Origin: Bryobacterales bacterium
Lineage (GTDB): Bacteria; Acidobacteriota; Terriglobia; Bryobacterales; Bryobacteraceae
Length of the DNA stretch: 64,000 bases
NCBI GenBank assembly: GCA_003136575.1
Contig: PLEX01000225.1
Coordinates: forward strand, 116,268 to 180,267
Direction: 5' to 3'
In this document: piece by piece, positions 19,593-30,600 of the stretch
How positions within the stretch are numbered: the stretch's first letter is position 1
How the letters are laid out: every line of letters begins with the position of its first letter
Made by a program: the position numbers and the translations under genes
The notes under the pieces: generated by a model
The model's database searches: none
What the model was told of the DNA's origin: nothing
The model's input: only the letters and a program-made list of their open reading frames with translations

Positions 19593-21416
19593 ATGAACGG
19601 CCAGCCCTTAAAAAAAATACGCTGGAGCATCGTGGAACTGCTGAAGCCACACTCCAAAGCTCTGGCGTTCGGATTCCTGGCTGTGATTGGCGGTAGCATC
19701 GCTGGTCTGCTGGATCCGTGGCCCCTGAAAATTGTCCTCGACAACGTCCTGAAGAAGCGCCCCATTCACGGATGGCTGAATCCGCTGATCCTGTCGATTG
19801 CGGGCCACGACACCTTCGCGATCCTCAGATTCGCCGCCATGATGGTCGTAGCGATCGCAGCCATGGACGCATTGTGCACGTATGCGCAGCAATATGTCAC
19901 AACCACAGTCGGCCAGTGGGTCATGCACGACTTGCGCCGTACGCTTTACTCGCACATTCAGCGCATGTCCCTGGGCTTCCACGACAGGTCGCAGACCGGC
20001 GATCTCATTAGCCGTGTCACCGGCGATATCGACGACGTTCAGGGCTTCATCGTCTCGGGACTGCTGGGAACGCTGATTAATAGCCTGACGTTGCTGGGGA
20101 TGGTTGGCGTAATGTTCTACATCAATTGGCGCTTCACGCTGATCGCGTTGTCGGTGGCGCCGGTGCTTTTCCTGGTGGTATATCACTACACCCGCCAGAT
20201 CAAGAAGGCGTCCCGCGAAGTCAAGAAAAAGGACAGTGAGATTATTTCGGTCATCCAGGAGGTACTCACCTCGATACGAGTCGTCAAGGCTTTTTCGCAG
20301 GAAAACTACGAGCAACAGCGGCTGGAAGAGCGGAGTCTTGAAGCGGTGGACCTCGCTTTGCGCGCCCGCGGCCTCAAAGCCAGACTGGCGCCTATCGTTG
20401 AAATTGTCATCGCGGCCGGTACCGCCCTGGTGCTTTGGTTTGGAGGGCGGCTGGCCATCGCGGGTAGTTTGTCGCCGGGGTCGCTGATCTTGTTCATCTG
20501 GTATCTCGGGAAAATGTATAAACCGATGCAGGCACTGTCGAAGATGCCCGACGCTTATTCCAAGGCGGCCGTTGGATACGAGCGCATCCGCGAGATTCTT
20601 GAGATCGAACGCGATGTTCAGGATGCTCCCGGTGCGCGCCGCGCGCCACGCCTGCGAGGGAGCATCGAGTTCGAGAATGTCACGTTTCGATACGACAACA
20701 ACCCTGAACCCGCGCTCACAAAAGTAAGTTTCAGGATCCAGCCCGGGCAGGTTGTGGCTCTTGTTGGGCCTACCGGCGCCGGTAAGACCACCATTATCAA
20801 TCTGATTCCCCGCTTCTACGACCCGAACGAGGGTGTGGTCAGGATCGACGGTCACGACATCCGGCGGTTACGGCAGAAATCGCTCCGCGAACAGATCAGC
20901 TTCGTGCTGCAGGAAAACCTGCTGTTCCACGGGCCTATCTGGCAAAACATCGCGTATGGCAAGCCCGATGCGACCCAAGCCGAGATTCTAAGGGCGGCTG
21001 AGCTAGCCAACGCACTGGAGTTCATCGAGAAGATGCCGGAAGGCTTCGACTCGCTCGTGGGCGAGAGAGGCGTAACGCTCTCCCAGGGGCAACGGCAGCG
21101 CATTGCAATTGCCCGCGCCATCATTCGCGACACACCCATTCTCATCATGGACGAGCCGAGTTCCGGACTGGACGCGTTGACCGAGAGCATGGTCTTCGAG
21201 GCGCTGGACCGGCTGATGGAGGGAAAGACCTGCATCATAGTCGCGCACCGGCTCGCCACTATCCGCCGGGCAGATGCCATCTTTGTCGTGCGGAATGGAG
21301 AGATCGTCGAAAACGGAACACATGACGCACTGCTGCAGACCGGTGGTCTGTATGCCGAGCTTTTCGGAATACAATTTCAGACCGACGCGATTCCCCAGGC
21401 AACGAATGCCGGTTGA
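19593..21416 (+). CDS. ABC transporter, fused permease/ATPase (MsbA-like half-transporter)
   Basis: Walker A GPTGAGKTT, signature LSQGQRQRIAIARAI, Walker B ILIMDEPSSGLD, N-terminal TM domain. Confidence 0.93.
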   Translation: MNGQPLKKIRWSIVELLKPHSKALAFGFLAVIGGSIAGLLDPWPLKIVLDNVLKKRPIHGWLNPLILSIAGHDTFAILRFAAMMVVAIAAMDALCTYAQQYVTTTVGQWVMHDLRRTLYSHIQRMSLGFHDRSQTGDLISRVTGDIDDVQGFIVSGLLGTLINSLTLLGMVGVMFYINWRFTLIALSVAPVLFLVVYHYTRQIKKASREVKKKDSEIISVIQEVLTSIRVVKAFSQENYEQQRLEERSLEAVDLALRARGLKARLAPIVEIVIAAGTALVLWFGGRLAIAGSLSPGSLILFIWYLGKMYKPMQALSKMPDAYSKAAVGYERIREILEIERDVQDAPGARRAPRLRGSIEFENVTFRYDNNPEPALTKVSFRIQPGQVVALVGPTGAGKTTIINLIPRFYDPNEGVVRIDGHDIRRLRQKSLREQISFVLQENLLFHGPIWQNIAYGKPDATQAEILRAAELANALEFIEKMPEGFDSLVGERGVTLSQGQRQRIAIARAIIRDTPILIMDEPSSGLDALTESMVFEALDRLMEGKTCIIVAHRLATIRRADAIFVVRNGEIVENGTHDALLQTGGLYAELFGIQFQTDAIPQATNAG

Positions 21417-21474
21417 AGTTAGAGGGGGTTAGCCGGGAACAGTTGACGCAAAAAGGGCGGAGAAATGCCGCCGC

Positions 21475-22158
21475 CTACGAATGTTGCCCCGCTGCGGAAG
21501 AGGCGCGATTTGAACCCCGGTGCAATATGTCGGGCAAGAATTCCCGCAACACATTCTTGAGCGAATGGTACGCAAGACCAAGAGCCCCCCGGGTCAGTGC
21601 ATCGCCGGTGCTGCTGTATGGTTCGGGTTGCCAGGTGTTGGAGACAAAGCCGGCGCCGAAATTGCCGGCAAGTTCCGAGATGTTGAACGCCTTGCCGCCG
21701 CCATCCCGGTCCGCAATGAATGTCTGACTAACCGCGTTCCAGACGCGCGCCTTAAAGCGACCCTGCGGCATGCGGTGGTAACGGGAATCGAGATGAAAGG
21801 CAACATCGAATCCCAACCCGATGGCGTTGTGCGCCGCCGCGAATCCCTCGGCGGATGCGAAGCGGTAGGCGTAACCTTCGGTTCCCTGGCCCCATTCCTT
21901 CGGCACGTTGCGTAATTGATCGATACTGGCTCCGAATGCCGAACTGAACAGCGTCAAAGGCTCCACCAGCCGTAACGCGCGATATTTCGCCTTTTGCGCC
22001 GGAGTCACCGGGGTATATACAGGACCCGCCGGAGAAGTACCGGTAGTGGAAGCCACGGCCGCGTTAGAAGCCGAAGGATCCCCGGCTGCCGCGGTCGTCG
22101 CCTGCGCCGGAAGAAGCACGGGAAATGTCAGAATCAGTGCGAGGCGTAATAGCGTCAT
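21475..22158 (-). CDS. secreted hypothetical protein
   Basis: Start MTLLRLALILTFPVLLPAQA; conserved-looking SAFGASIDQLRNVPKEWGQG...LDSRYHRMPQG. Confidence 0.7.
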   Translation of the reverse strand: MTLLRLALILTFPVLLPAQATTAAAGDPSASNAAVASTTGTSPAGPVYTPVTPAQKAKYRALRLVEPLTLFSSAFGASIDQLRNVPKEWGQGTEGYAYRFASAEGFAAAHNAIGLGFDVAFHLDSRYHRMPQGRFKARVWNAVSQTFIADRDGGGKAFNISELAGNFGAGFVSNTWQPEPYSSTGDALTRGALGLAYHSLKNVLREFLPDILHRGSNRASSAAGQHS

Positions 22159-22293
22159 GGCGTTCAGTTTGCTCCTTGCCAGCCATTTCCAAAAGCATTT
22201 GGATAGCCATCGTCCGCCATTGTCGGAAAACGGGAACTGGCATGGTTCTTGCAGTAATCTGGTCTCCCACATTCGCGCAAAGAGAGAAACCGC

Positions 22294-23346
22294 ATGCCGC
22301 ATAAAGTACGAAGGCTTACCTTCCTGGCCACCTTAGCAGTTCTGAGCGTGGCATCGTCCGGGAGCTTTGCAAAGGAAACTAAATCGCGGCCGACAGGGGC
22401 CGCAGGCGAACCAAATCGTCCCGCCGTCATTTGGCGCGAGCCGGCGGATATCGCGTCCCGCGACCTGTATTACGGGCCGGGTGGCGAGGAGCACCAGCCC
22501 CACGGCCCTTTCGCTTTTGTCGAGGAGGATTTAGACGGCACCAGTCCGAAGTATGTCGTCCGCGATCGGGACGAAGTCAAGTGGACGGTCAAACTGGGCA
22601 TGGAAGCGCGTCCCGAGACTGTCGCCTCGCGTTTGGTTTGGGCGGCCGGATATTTCGCAAATGAAGACTACTTCCTTGAGGATCTGCGCGTCGACGGAAT
22701 GCCCGCTCACCTGGCGCGTGGCCAAAAGCTGGTCGGACCCGACGGGACTATGCGGGCCGCTCGTCTCAAGAGGCATATCGGCGGCGAAAAGAATATTGCG
22801 AACTGGAAGTGGCGCGACGATCCTTTCGACGGCACGAGGGAACTCAACGGTCTCAAGGTAATGATGGCGCTGATTAATAACTGGGATCTGAAAGACGAAA
22901 ATAACAAGGTGTACGGCGACAAGGACACCGGCGAGCGAATGTATATTGTGAGCGACCTGGGGGCAAGCTTCGGAACCACGGGGCTATCGTATCCGTTCAG
23001 CCATTCCAAGGGCGACCTCAATTCGTATATTCACTCGAAGTTCATCAACAGAGTATCGGGCGATTACGTGGATTTTCGTACGCCGAGCCGGCCATCGCTG
23101 ATTTATGCGTGGTGGCCGTCAGGATTCCTGAGCCGCGTCCGGCTGGACGGCCTGGTTCATCACATCCCCCGTGACGATGCCAGTTGGATTGGACACCTGT
23201 TGTCGCGTCTCTCATCGGGTCAGATCCGGGATGCGTTTCGCGCCGCCGGATACCCCAAGGAACAAATCGACGAGTTCAGCAAGGTAGTTGAGGACAGAAT
23301 TGCCGCCCTCAACGATCTCACAGACGATCCGAAATATCGGAAGTGA
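22294..23346 (+). CDS. secreted hypothetical protein, possibly an atypical-kinase-like (CotH/HipA-like) fold
   Basis: Signal peptide; KVMMALINNWDLKDENNKVYGDKDTGERMYIVSDLGASFGTTG resembles the catalytic and metal-binding loops of CotH-type kinases. Confidence 0.65.
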   Translation: MPHKVRRLTFLATLAVLSVASSGSFAKETKSRPTGAAGEPNRPAVIWREPADIASRDLYYGPGGEEHQPHGPFAFVEEDLDGTSPKYVVRDRDEVKWTVKLGMEARPETVASRLVWAAGYFANEDYFLEDLRVDGMPAHLARGQKLVGPDGTMRAARLKRHIGGEKNIANWKWRDDPFDGTRELNGLKVMMALINNWDLKDENNKVYGDKDTGERMYIVSDLGASFGTTGLSYPFSHSKGDLNSYIHSKFINRVSGDYVDFRTPSRPSLIYAWWPSGFLSRVRLDGLVHHIPRDDASWIGHLLSRLSSGQIRDAFRAAGYPKEQIDEFSKVVEDRIAALNDLTDDPKYRK

Positions 23347-23490
23347 CGGCATCGAGTCGACTGGGCGACACGCAGGAAACTCTCACTGCATTCAACTGCT
23401 ACCAGCTGCGGCCGCCGTGCGCGGAGAATTGCCCGCTCTGGTCAGCCCGCTAACGACTCATAATTAACGTATGGCGTTCAACTTGCTCTA

Positions 23491-24609
23491 ATGGCGGAGA
23501 TGAAACTGCTGGTTCAGCCGGACGATGGCGTGGGCCCTCTGGTGAAAGCGATTCAAACAGCCAGGGCGAGCCTTGAAATCTTCATTTTTCGCTTCGACAG
23601 GGTCGAGATTGAAACTGCGCTGGTCAAGGCAATCGGCCGGGGCGTGTCGGTTCGCGCGTTAATCGCCTATACAAATCGGGGCGGCGAGAGGAGCCTGCGG
23701 GCCCTGGAGATGCGACTGCTGGCCGCCGGCGTCACGGTGGCGCGCACCGACGACGATCTTGTGCGCTATCACGGCAAGCTCATGATCGTAGATGGCCGGG
23801 AGCTGTACCTGATGGGCTTTAACCTGACCAGCCTCGACATCGAACGCAGCCGGAGCTTCGCCGTGATTACCGACGACGGGGAGATCGTGCGGGAAGCGCT
23901 AAACCTGTTCGAGGCAGACTCGAAGCGTTTGCCCTACACGCCCGGCATGGATACATTCGTCGTCAGTCCGCTGAATGCGCGCAAGGTTCTTGCCGGCTTT
24001 ATCAGGGACGCAAGAAACGAGTTGCTCATTTACGATCCGGCTGTTACCGATCCCGAGATGGCTCGCCTGCTGGTGGCACGTTCCGGGCAGGGAGTAGCCA
24101 TCCGGGTTCTCGGCCGGCTGTTGCAAAGGATTTCCGGAATTGAAGCGATGGGTCTATTCATGCGATTGCACGCCCGTGTAATCGTCAGGGACCGTGAAGA
24201 TGTGTTCCTCGGGAGTCAGAGTCTGCGGACCGCCGAACTGGACGCGCGACGCGAAACGGGCATAATTTTTCACGACCCTCAAATTGCCGCGCGACTGGCT
24301 GCAACATTTGAAGGCGATTGGAATGAGTCCCGGAAGTTCAAAGAAGAAAACAAGAGCAACACCGGGGACACAGCGGAAGAACCGCCGCCACCGCGAAAGG
24401 TCGGCAAGAAGGTTGCGAAGACCGTGGTCAGGGAGTTGCCTCCGGTTGCGCCAGTCCTTGAGGTGATCGTTCGGGAACTCGCCGGGCCGGAAACGGAAGT
24501 CAATATTGATGCGAAGCAACTGGAATCTACGGTCAAGGACGCGGTCAGGAGCGCGATTCAGAATGTTGTTGCGGAAGCAGTAGAGCAGGCATCCAGTGAG
24601 CCGGAATGA
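23491..24609 (+). CDS. phospholipase D superfamily / cardiolipin synthase-like protein
   Basis: First HKD HGKLMIVD...GFNLTS; second motif HARVIVRD...GSQSLRTAELDARRETGI. Confidence 0.85.
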   Translation: MAEMKLLVQPDDGVGPLVKAIQTARASLEIFIFRFDRVEIETALVKAIGRGVSVRALIAYTNRGGERSLRALEMRLLAAGVTVARTDDDLVRYHGKLMIVDGRELYLMGFNLTSLDIERSRSFAVITDDGEIVREALNLFEADSKRLPYTPGMDTFVVSPLNARKVLAGFIRDARNELLIYDPAVTDPEMARLLVARSGQGVAIRVLGRLLQRISGIEAMGLFMRLHARVIVRDREDVFLGSQSLRTAELDARRETGIIFHDPQIAARLAATFEGDWNESRKFKEENKSNTGDTAEEPPPPRKVGKKVAKTVVRELPPVAPVLEVIVRELAGPETEVNIDAKQLESTVKDAVRSAIQNVVAEAVEQASSEPE

Positions 24610-24623
24610 GTGGGTAGAAAAGC

Positions 24624-24662
24624 GTTTCCCCCGGAAAGGCGGCAGCGCCTCCCCGGGGAAAC
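24624..24662. terminator. bidirectional terminator-like long hairpin between convergent genes
   Basis: gtttcccccggaaaggcggcagcgcctccccggggaaac: nested inverted repeats between the stops at 24609(+) and 24671(-). Confidence 0.6.
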
Positions 24663-24670
24663 CGAATCCG

Positions 24671-26290
24671 CTAGCGGCTATTTGCATTCAGCCCCGGGGC
24701 CGGGCCGGCCTGTGACGCGTCGCCGATCGGCTGACCGATCACATCACCGTTGACCACCATCTCCACGCGACGGTTCTGCTGCCGGCCAACCGCCGTATCG
24801 TTTGTCGCAACCGGGCTATCCTTACCCATTCCATGTGCTTCTATATTGGAGGGAGAGATGCCATTCGACACAAGGTATTCGCGAACCGAATCGGCGCGAC
24901 GTCGCGAAAGCTCCAAATTGTACTCGTCGCTGCCGGTGCTGTCCGTGTGGCCCTCAAGTACCAAATGCAGAGTCGGATAGGCAAGAAGGATGCCGGAAAC
25001 TTTCGCCAGTTTCTCCTTCGCCCCCGGTTTCAGCGTCGCCTGATTGGTGTCGAACAAGACGTCCGACATGTTAACAATCAGGCCGCGAGCCGTGTCCCTG
25101 GTCATAAGAATGAGATTGAGCTGGTCTCTCAAGCGCTCACGCAGACGCTGGGCGTCCTGCTCAACCTGCGCGCGGGCGGAATCGGACGCGGCCTTTTCCG
25201 CGGCGAGTTTCTGCTGCTCGGCAAGCGCCGCCATACGGGCCGCCTCAGCGTTCTGCTGAGCTTCCTTCGCACTGGCCATCTGGATCTCAGCCTGGCGCTT
25301 CTGGCTCTCGGCCGCGGCGGCGTCCGCCTCGGCACTGGCGCGCAGTTGTGCCTCATTCGCGGCCCGGGCTTGCGCCTCCGACGCTTTGGCTTGGGCTTCC
25401 GATTCGCGCCGAGCAGCGGCCTGGGCGGCCTCATCCGCCTCCTTCCCGAGGGTTATGCGGCGTGCGTCCTCCGCCATCTGAGTCGCCTCGCGCGCCGAGG
25501 TTTCGAGTTTTTTCAGGTCCTTACTTCGCTCGAAACCCTCAGCGTTTATCATGTCGATCGCCGCTTTCTGCATCGTGTCCGCCGCATAGGTATCCGCGCC
25601 CTGCGCTCTTGCGATGGCCACCGCGAGCCGCGCCTCACGCAATTGCAGCGGGACGGTCAGATCGGATGTCACGGCTGTCACGCCGCTCGCACCTACATTT
25701 TCCGAATACTGTCCACGTTTTAACAGTTCGTATTTCGCGTCAATATCTTCCATAGTGCCGGTGGTGTCGTCGCGAATGAAATTCTCCATAACGACCACAT
25801 CGGACGGGCGACTCACCGAGAAGTAAGGCTCCGCAGTGACAATCATGCCGAACGACTGAAGATCCGTCGTGGCGTAGAGTCCCGCGTTGGTCTTATCGGC
25901 GTCCCGCAGCGTGAGCTCCCCAAGACGCTCCGCGCGACCCTCGGGGGTAATGGCCCAAAGGACGAGAGTCAAATACTCCGGACCAAACTGCACGGGGTTC
26001 GATAAGTGATCGAAATGCAGACTGATCCGGGTGGCTCCGTCGTTTGGCGTTACCTCCGCCTGGCCTCGGGCCTCCGGCATTAATGCCGTGCCGCGGAAGT
26101 CGATTTTGGTAGTGCCCTGACGATGGTGGTAATTCACCGCCTTGATAGTCCTCGATGTTACTTCCACTGAAAAAATAGGGACGTTGCCACTTGCCGGTGG
26201 CGCAACGCTACTTTGTACCGGATTAGGGGCCTGGGCGCAGAGCGCCGAGGCCATAACGAACGAAATCAACGTGAGTCCGCTGGCTTTCAT
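24671..26290 (-). CDS. OmpA-family outer-membrane protein with long coiled-coil Ala/Gln-rich region
   Basis: Signal peptide MKASGLTLISFVMASALCAQ; OmpA motif LVLEGHTDSTGSDEYNLELSRRRADSVREYLVSNGI. Confidence 0.9.
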   Translation of the reverse strand: MKASGLTLISFVMASALCAQAPNPVQSSVAPPASGNVPIFSVEVTSRTIKAVNYHHRQGTTKIDFRGTALMPEARGQAEVTPNDGATRISLHFDHLSNPVQFGPEYLTLVLWAITPEGRAERLGELTLRDADKTNAGLYATTDLQSFGMIVTAEPYFSVSRPSDVVVMENFIRDDTTGTMEDIDAKYELLKRGQYSENVGASGVTAVTSDLTVPLQLREARLAVAIARAQGADTYAADTMQKAAIDMINAEGFERSKDLKKLETSAREATQMAEDARRITLGKEADEAAQAAARRESEAQAKASEAQARAANEAQLRASAEADAAAAESQKRQAEIQMASAKEAQQNAEAARMAALAEQQKLAAEKAASDSARAQVEQDAQRLRERLRDQLNLILMTRDTARGLIVNMSDVLFDTNQATLKPGAKEKLAKVSGILLAYPTLHLVLEGHTDSTGSDEYNLELSRRRADSVREYLVSNGISPSNIEAHGMGKDSPVATNDTAVGRQQNRRVEMVVNGDVIGQPIGDASQAGPAPGLNANSR

Positions 26291-26846
26291 AAAACACCTC
26301 GGATGGAGATGCTGCACGTGCCTTGCCACGGCCGGTCCCTGAATTTGTGATCGGACGAACAGGTCGCGAGGAAGTTCTTTATTTTTATTAAGTCGCCGAT
26401 TGAATCGAATTGCCCGTGGCGCGTTGGCGAGAACCGACGGAGCGTCGGGAGTAAGAATTACCCGGCACCGAATTGTCTTGGATAGCGGTCCCGGTAGAAA
26501 ATACCGGCGTGTGGACTGACGGCGCTGACGGCTCTCCCGGCGACACAGCGGCTTCAATCGAGTGCGGACCTGCGAATTTGCATGGCGCCAAGCGTGCCGT
26601 GAGCGCGTTCGTGTTTCGCGGCGTAACGGCAAAACCACGAGTGCGGTTAAATGAGCCATTCCCCTTGCATCCCCGTGCAGAAACCGGTTGTGTGGCCGCG
26701 ACGTGGAGTTTGGAGAAAAAACTGCCTGATAGTGCATAATTTGCCTGGCTTTCCAACGGCAAGTGAGTGTTTCCGTTGTGGTTGCAAGTGGCACGGTGCG
26801 TGCACTATCGGGGCGCGTCCCGCCAGAAGGCGGTAATGGAGGAAAG

Positions 26847-27200
26847 GTGACTACTCAAGAAATCAAAGGGTTGCTCTTCGCAAAGGTGAGTGAATTGACT
26901 TCCTGCAAGGTCAGGCGGGAAGATATCGCGATCGGGAAGAACGCGGACGAGATGGACGAAATACAGCAGGGCAGCGACCGTACGCTCGCGCTCGACTCTC
27001 TGACGCGAAAGTGGGAGACGATGACGCTCGTTTCCGAAGCCCTGACGCGGATCGAGAGCGACACGTACGGAATCTGCGTCGAGTGCGATGAACGGATCGG
27101 CGCAAAGCGTCTTGCCGCTATACCCTGGGCGAAGTACTGCATCGACTGCCAGGAACAGAAAGATAATTCGATCGCCGAGCGTTGGGACAATGCCGCGTAG
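26847..27200 (+). CDS. DksA/TraR-family C4 zinc-finger protein
   Basis: YGICVECDERIGAKRLAAIPWAKYCIDCQEQ (CxxC...CxxC); GTG start with upstream GGAGGAAAG. Confidence 0.85.
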   Translation: MTTQEIKGLLFAKVSELTSCKVRREDIAIGKNADEMDEIQQGSDRTLALDSLTRKWETMTLVSEALTRIESDTYGICVECDERIGAKRLAAIPWAKYCIDCQEQKDNSIAERWDNAA

Positions 27201-27272
27201 TGCGAGTCATCCGACGCCCAGACTGAAGTAATACAGGACTACGATGCGGATTCGAGTAAGGGAGAGAAAGAC

Positions 27273-27431
27273 ATGAATGGCTGGTCGATCATTTTCGCCG
27301 TTACCTCCACGATAAGCGGAATTTGGGGCAGTTCCGCTCAGTCGGCAGCCGCTATTTCCGCCTCGGTCCTGTTCGGATTCCTGTTCCTGCTCGCTTTGTG
27401 CACCAGGGCCGTCCGAGGCAAAGTGTGCTAG
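27273..27431 (+). CDS. 52-aa small membrane protein
   Basis: MNGWSIIFAVTSTISGIWGSSAQSAAAISASVLFGFLFLLALCTRAVRGKVC; below the ORF-track cutoff; sits between dksA-like and glucan-synthase genes. Confidence 0.5.
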   Translation: MNGWSIIFAVTSTISGIWGSSAQSAAAISASVLFGFLFLLALCTRAVRGKVC

Positions 27432-27631
27432 TCGGCGACGACTTACTTTCACAGCCGACCAGACGACCGATAAATCTGCACAGTTCGCGCCTGATTCTGG
27501 CGTTCTTTGCCGCAGAGGATTCCGCCGCCGGGCGCGCCGCACGGCGCGCAGCGAAGTCGGGAGCCCGCGCCACTCTGAATTGCGATCATGGGAAACGCAA
27601 CTCACCTTCGTGCCGGTATTCCGGTCTTCGT

Positions 27632-30600
27632 TTGCCAGACGAACAGCTCCTGATCGCGGAAACGGCCACCGAGACGGTTCAGGCGCTGGTAGAGGAAATC
27701 CGCGAGGAACATCCTGCTGCAGTCTTCGTCCTGTCGGAGGCGTTTGCCGACATCACCAGCTTGGGCTCGGCCGACGACGGCGACGACCTCAGCTGGGCTC
27801 GGGAAGCCGCCCGCGGCACAGGCCCCGCGGCAACCTCGAACGTTTCTTTTGTACGGAGCCGACTGTCGGCACTGGAAAGCGATTTCGAAAAAGCTACCGC
27901 GGATCTGACCGCAAGCGCGGCGCTCGGTCATGCTCCAGGCCCGGCTGCCAGCTGGATTCTGGAAAACGGCTATCTGGTTCTGAATGAGGTCGAAGAGATT
28001 CGACGGGATCTCGAAGCCGCCGCGCCAAAACCCAGCCCGGGCGCAAACTACGCACAAGTTCATGCCCTGGCCCGCGGACTCCTGAAACATAGCGAGCATG
28101 AAGTCACGGAGGAGGGCATGCTTCGGGTTCTGCGGGAATTCCAAAGCGTCCGTTTTCTCACGACGGCGGAGCTATGGAGCCTCGCGCAGATATTGCGGCT
28201 AGCTCTCCTCGAAGAAATCTCGGCACTTGCCTCGGACGCCGCAAGCGTTCAACAGCACCGTGAGGCCGCGTACCTGTGGGCAGATCGCCTGATTGTGAGC
28301 GCCCGGCTGGGCGAAGAATCCCAAAGAACGGTGCTCAGGCTTATGGATCAGGAAACTTACGCCCACAGCGGGGCCTTCCTGGCGCCACTGGCTGAGCTTC
28401 TTCAAGGCGAGGAAGACGCGCTTCCGGCGTTTCAGATCGTAGTCGGGCAAGGGGGCCGGCCTCTCACCGAGTTCGTCCGCGCCGAGAACACCCAGGAGGC
28501 ATTAAGGTCGGGTGCCGCCGCACGCGCCTTTGGCAGTCTGCGGGCACTGGCTCGACTGGATATTCGGAGGGTCTTCGAGCAAGTCAGCATAGTGGATGAA
28601 GAGCTACGCCGGGATGCCTCCGGCATATACGCGGCGAGCGACTTTGAAACCCGCGACCGTTGCCGTCAGGCCGTGGAAAGGGTCTCGAAGTGGAGCGGAG
28701 CCTCCGAAAGGGCTCTGGCTCAAATGGCTGTGGCGCTTGCCGCGGAACAGGACGAGCCATGGAAGCATCAGGTTCCATACTTCCTGGTTGGGGAAGGCAT
28801 CGCCGCGCTCGAACGTAAGGCGGGCGCGCACCTGCCCCTTCGTGTCCGGTTCGTGCGGGCCGTTCGCCGCCATTCGGTCTCTCTTTATTTTTCCTCCGTC
28901 TTTGCACTGACGGCCGGCCTGGATGCGGTCGCCCCGCAGTTGGCGCACGGAGCAGGCGTGGGAAGCCTTTACCTGCTTTTGATCCTGGGCGCTCTTGCAG
29001 TCTTTCCACTGAGCGAATTAGCCATCCAGATTGTGCACGCTTTCATTATTGCAACGTTTCCGCCTTCCAGGCTTCCGAGAATGGACTTTGAGTCCGGCAT
29101 TCCCGACCGGCGCGCCACTCTTGTCGTCGTCCCAATGATGCTGATAGGTGAAGGAAGTATCCTCCGGGAACTGGAGAAACTGGAGGTTCGCTATCTCGCC
29201 AACCAGGACGCAAATCTATCCTTCGCTCTTTTCGCCGACTTTCTTGACGCTCCGGAGCGCGATCAGCCGGGCGATGCGACACTGTTGGAGGCCGCTTCAA
29301 CAGGCATCGCGAAGCTCAATGAGCGCTATCCCTGCGGAAACTTCCTTCTTTTCCACCGCCCGCGCGAGTGGTCCCGATCCGAAGAATGCTGGATCGGGCG
29401 CGAGCGAAAACGCGGCAAGATTGAAGAACTGAATTCGTTCCTCCTGGGCAATGGAGCATCCGGCATCCTGCGCACGGGGCACCTGCCGGGAACCATTCGC
29501 TATGTCATCACGCTGGATTCCGACACCATGCTGCCACCCAACTCGGGCCGAAGAATGGTGGAGACGATCGCTCACCCGTGCAACCAGGTGCAGATCGATC
29601 CTGGTGCAAAGGTGCGCACCGGAGGGTATACGATCATCCAGCCCCGGGTTTCCATCGCTCTGCCGGGTGCCACAGCAACGCTCTTCACACGAGCCTTCGC
29701 AGACACATCCGGACTCGACCCTTACTGCCGTTCCGTATCCGACATACAGCAGGACTACTTCAGCGAAGGCACTTACCACGGTAAAGCCATTTACGATGTT
29801 GCTGCGTTCGACGCCATCCTGGGCCACCGGTTTCCGGCGGAAACGCTGCTCAGCCACGATCTTATCGAGGGCGCGCATGCCGGCGTCGGCCTCGCTACCG
29901 ATATTGAACTCCTGGAAAACATTCCCCTGGACTACTCAAGCTTCAGCTCCAGGCAACATCGCTGGATTCGTGGCGATTGGCAAGTTGCACCCTGGCTATT
30001 TCCGTACGTTCCGGCACCGGGAGGAGCCATACCCAATCCTCTGGGAGCGGTAAGCCGTTGGCGGATTCTCGACAATCTTCGCAGGAGTCTGGTTCCCGTC
30101 GCTTCGCTGTTGTTGCTCCTCTTCGGGTGGATGACCTCGGTTGCGCCTGCCGTCTGGAGTGTAGTGGTCGCGCTCGCCATTGCGATCCCCGCTTTGGCAC
30201 CGATACTGGATAGGTGGGCACGTCAGATGGAAGGAACGGTTCATGGCAGGCAGGGCGCGAGCGACGAACTCATCCGCTCCGCCGTGCTCACGGCTTTTCT
30301 TCCTCACCAGGCCTGGCTCGCAATGGACGCGATCATGCGGACCTGTTACCGGTGTTTCATCAGTCGACGTGGTCTTCTGGAATGGCAAACGGCTGATGCC
30401 GTGGAGCGGGATGCCGGCCGTCACGTCAACTCCACGCGGCGTCAGATGGTTATCATCGCCGCCATTTCCGCGGCACTCATGCTGACCCTCTACCATTGGC
30501 ACCGGCTGATGCCAACGGCCGGATTCCTTTGCTTATGGATGGTGTCGCCGTTTCTGCTCGTCTGGCTGAATCGTCCCGCGCTCAATCCGGGCTACAGGCG

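Noticed and set aside
19608-20855. 415-aa minus-strand ORF
   Set aside because: Antisense to a clear ABC transporter; composition typical of a shadow ORF.
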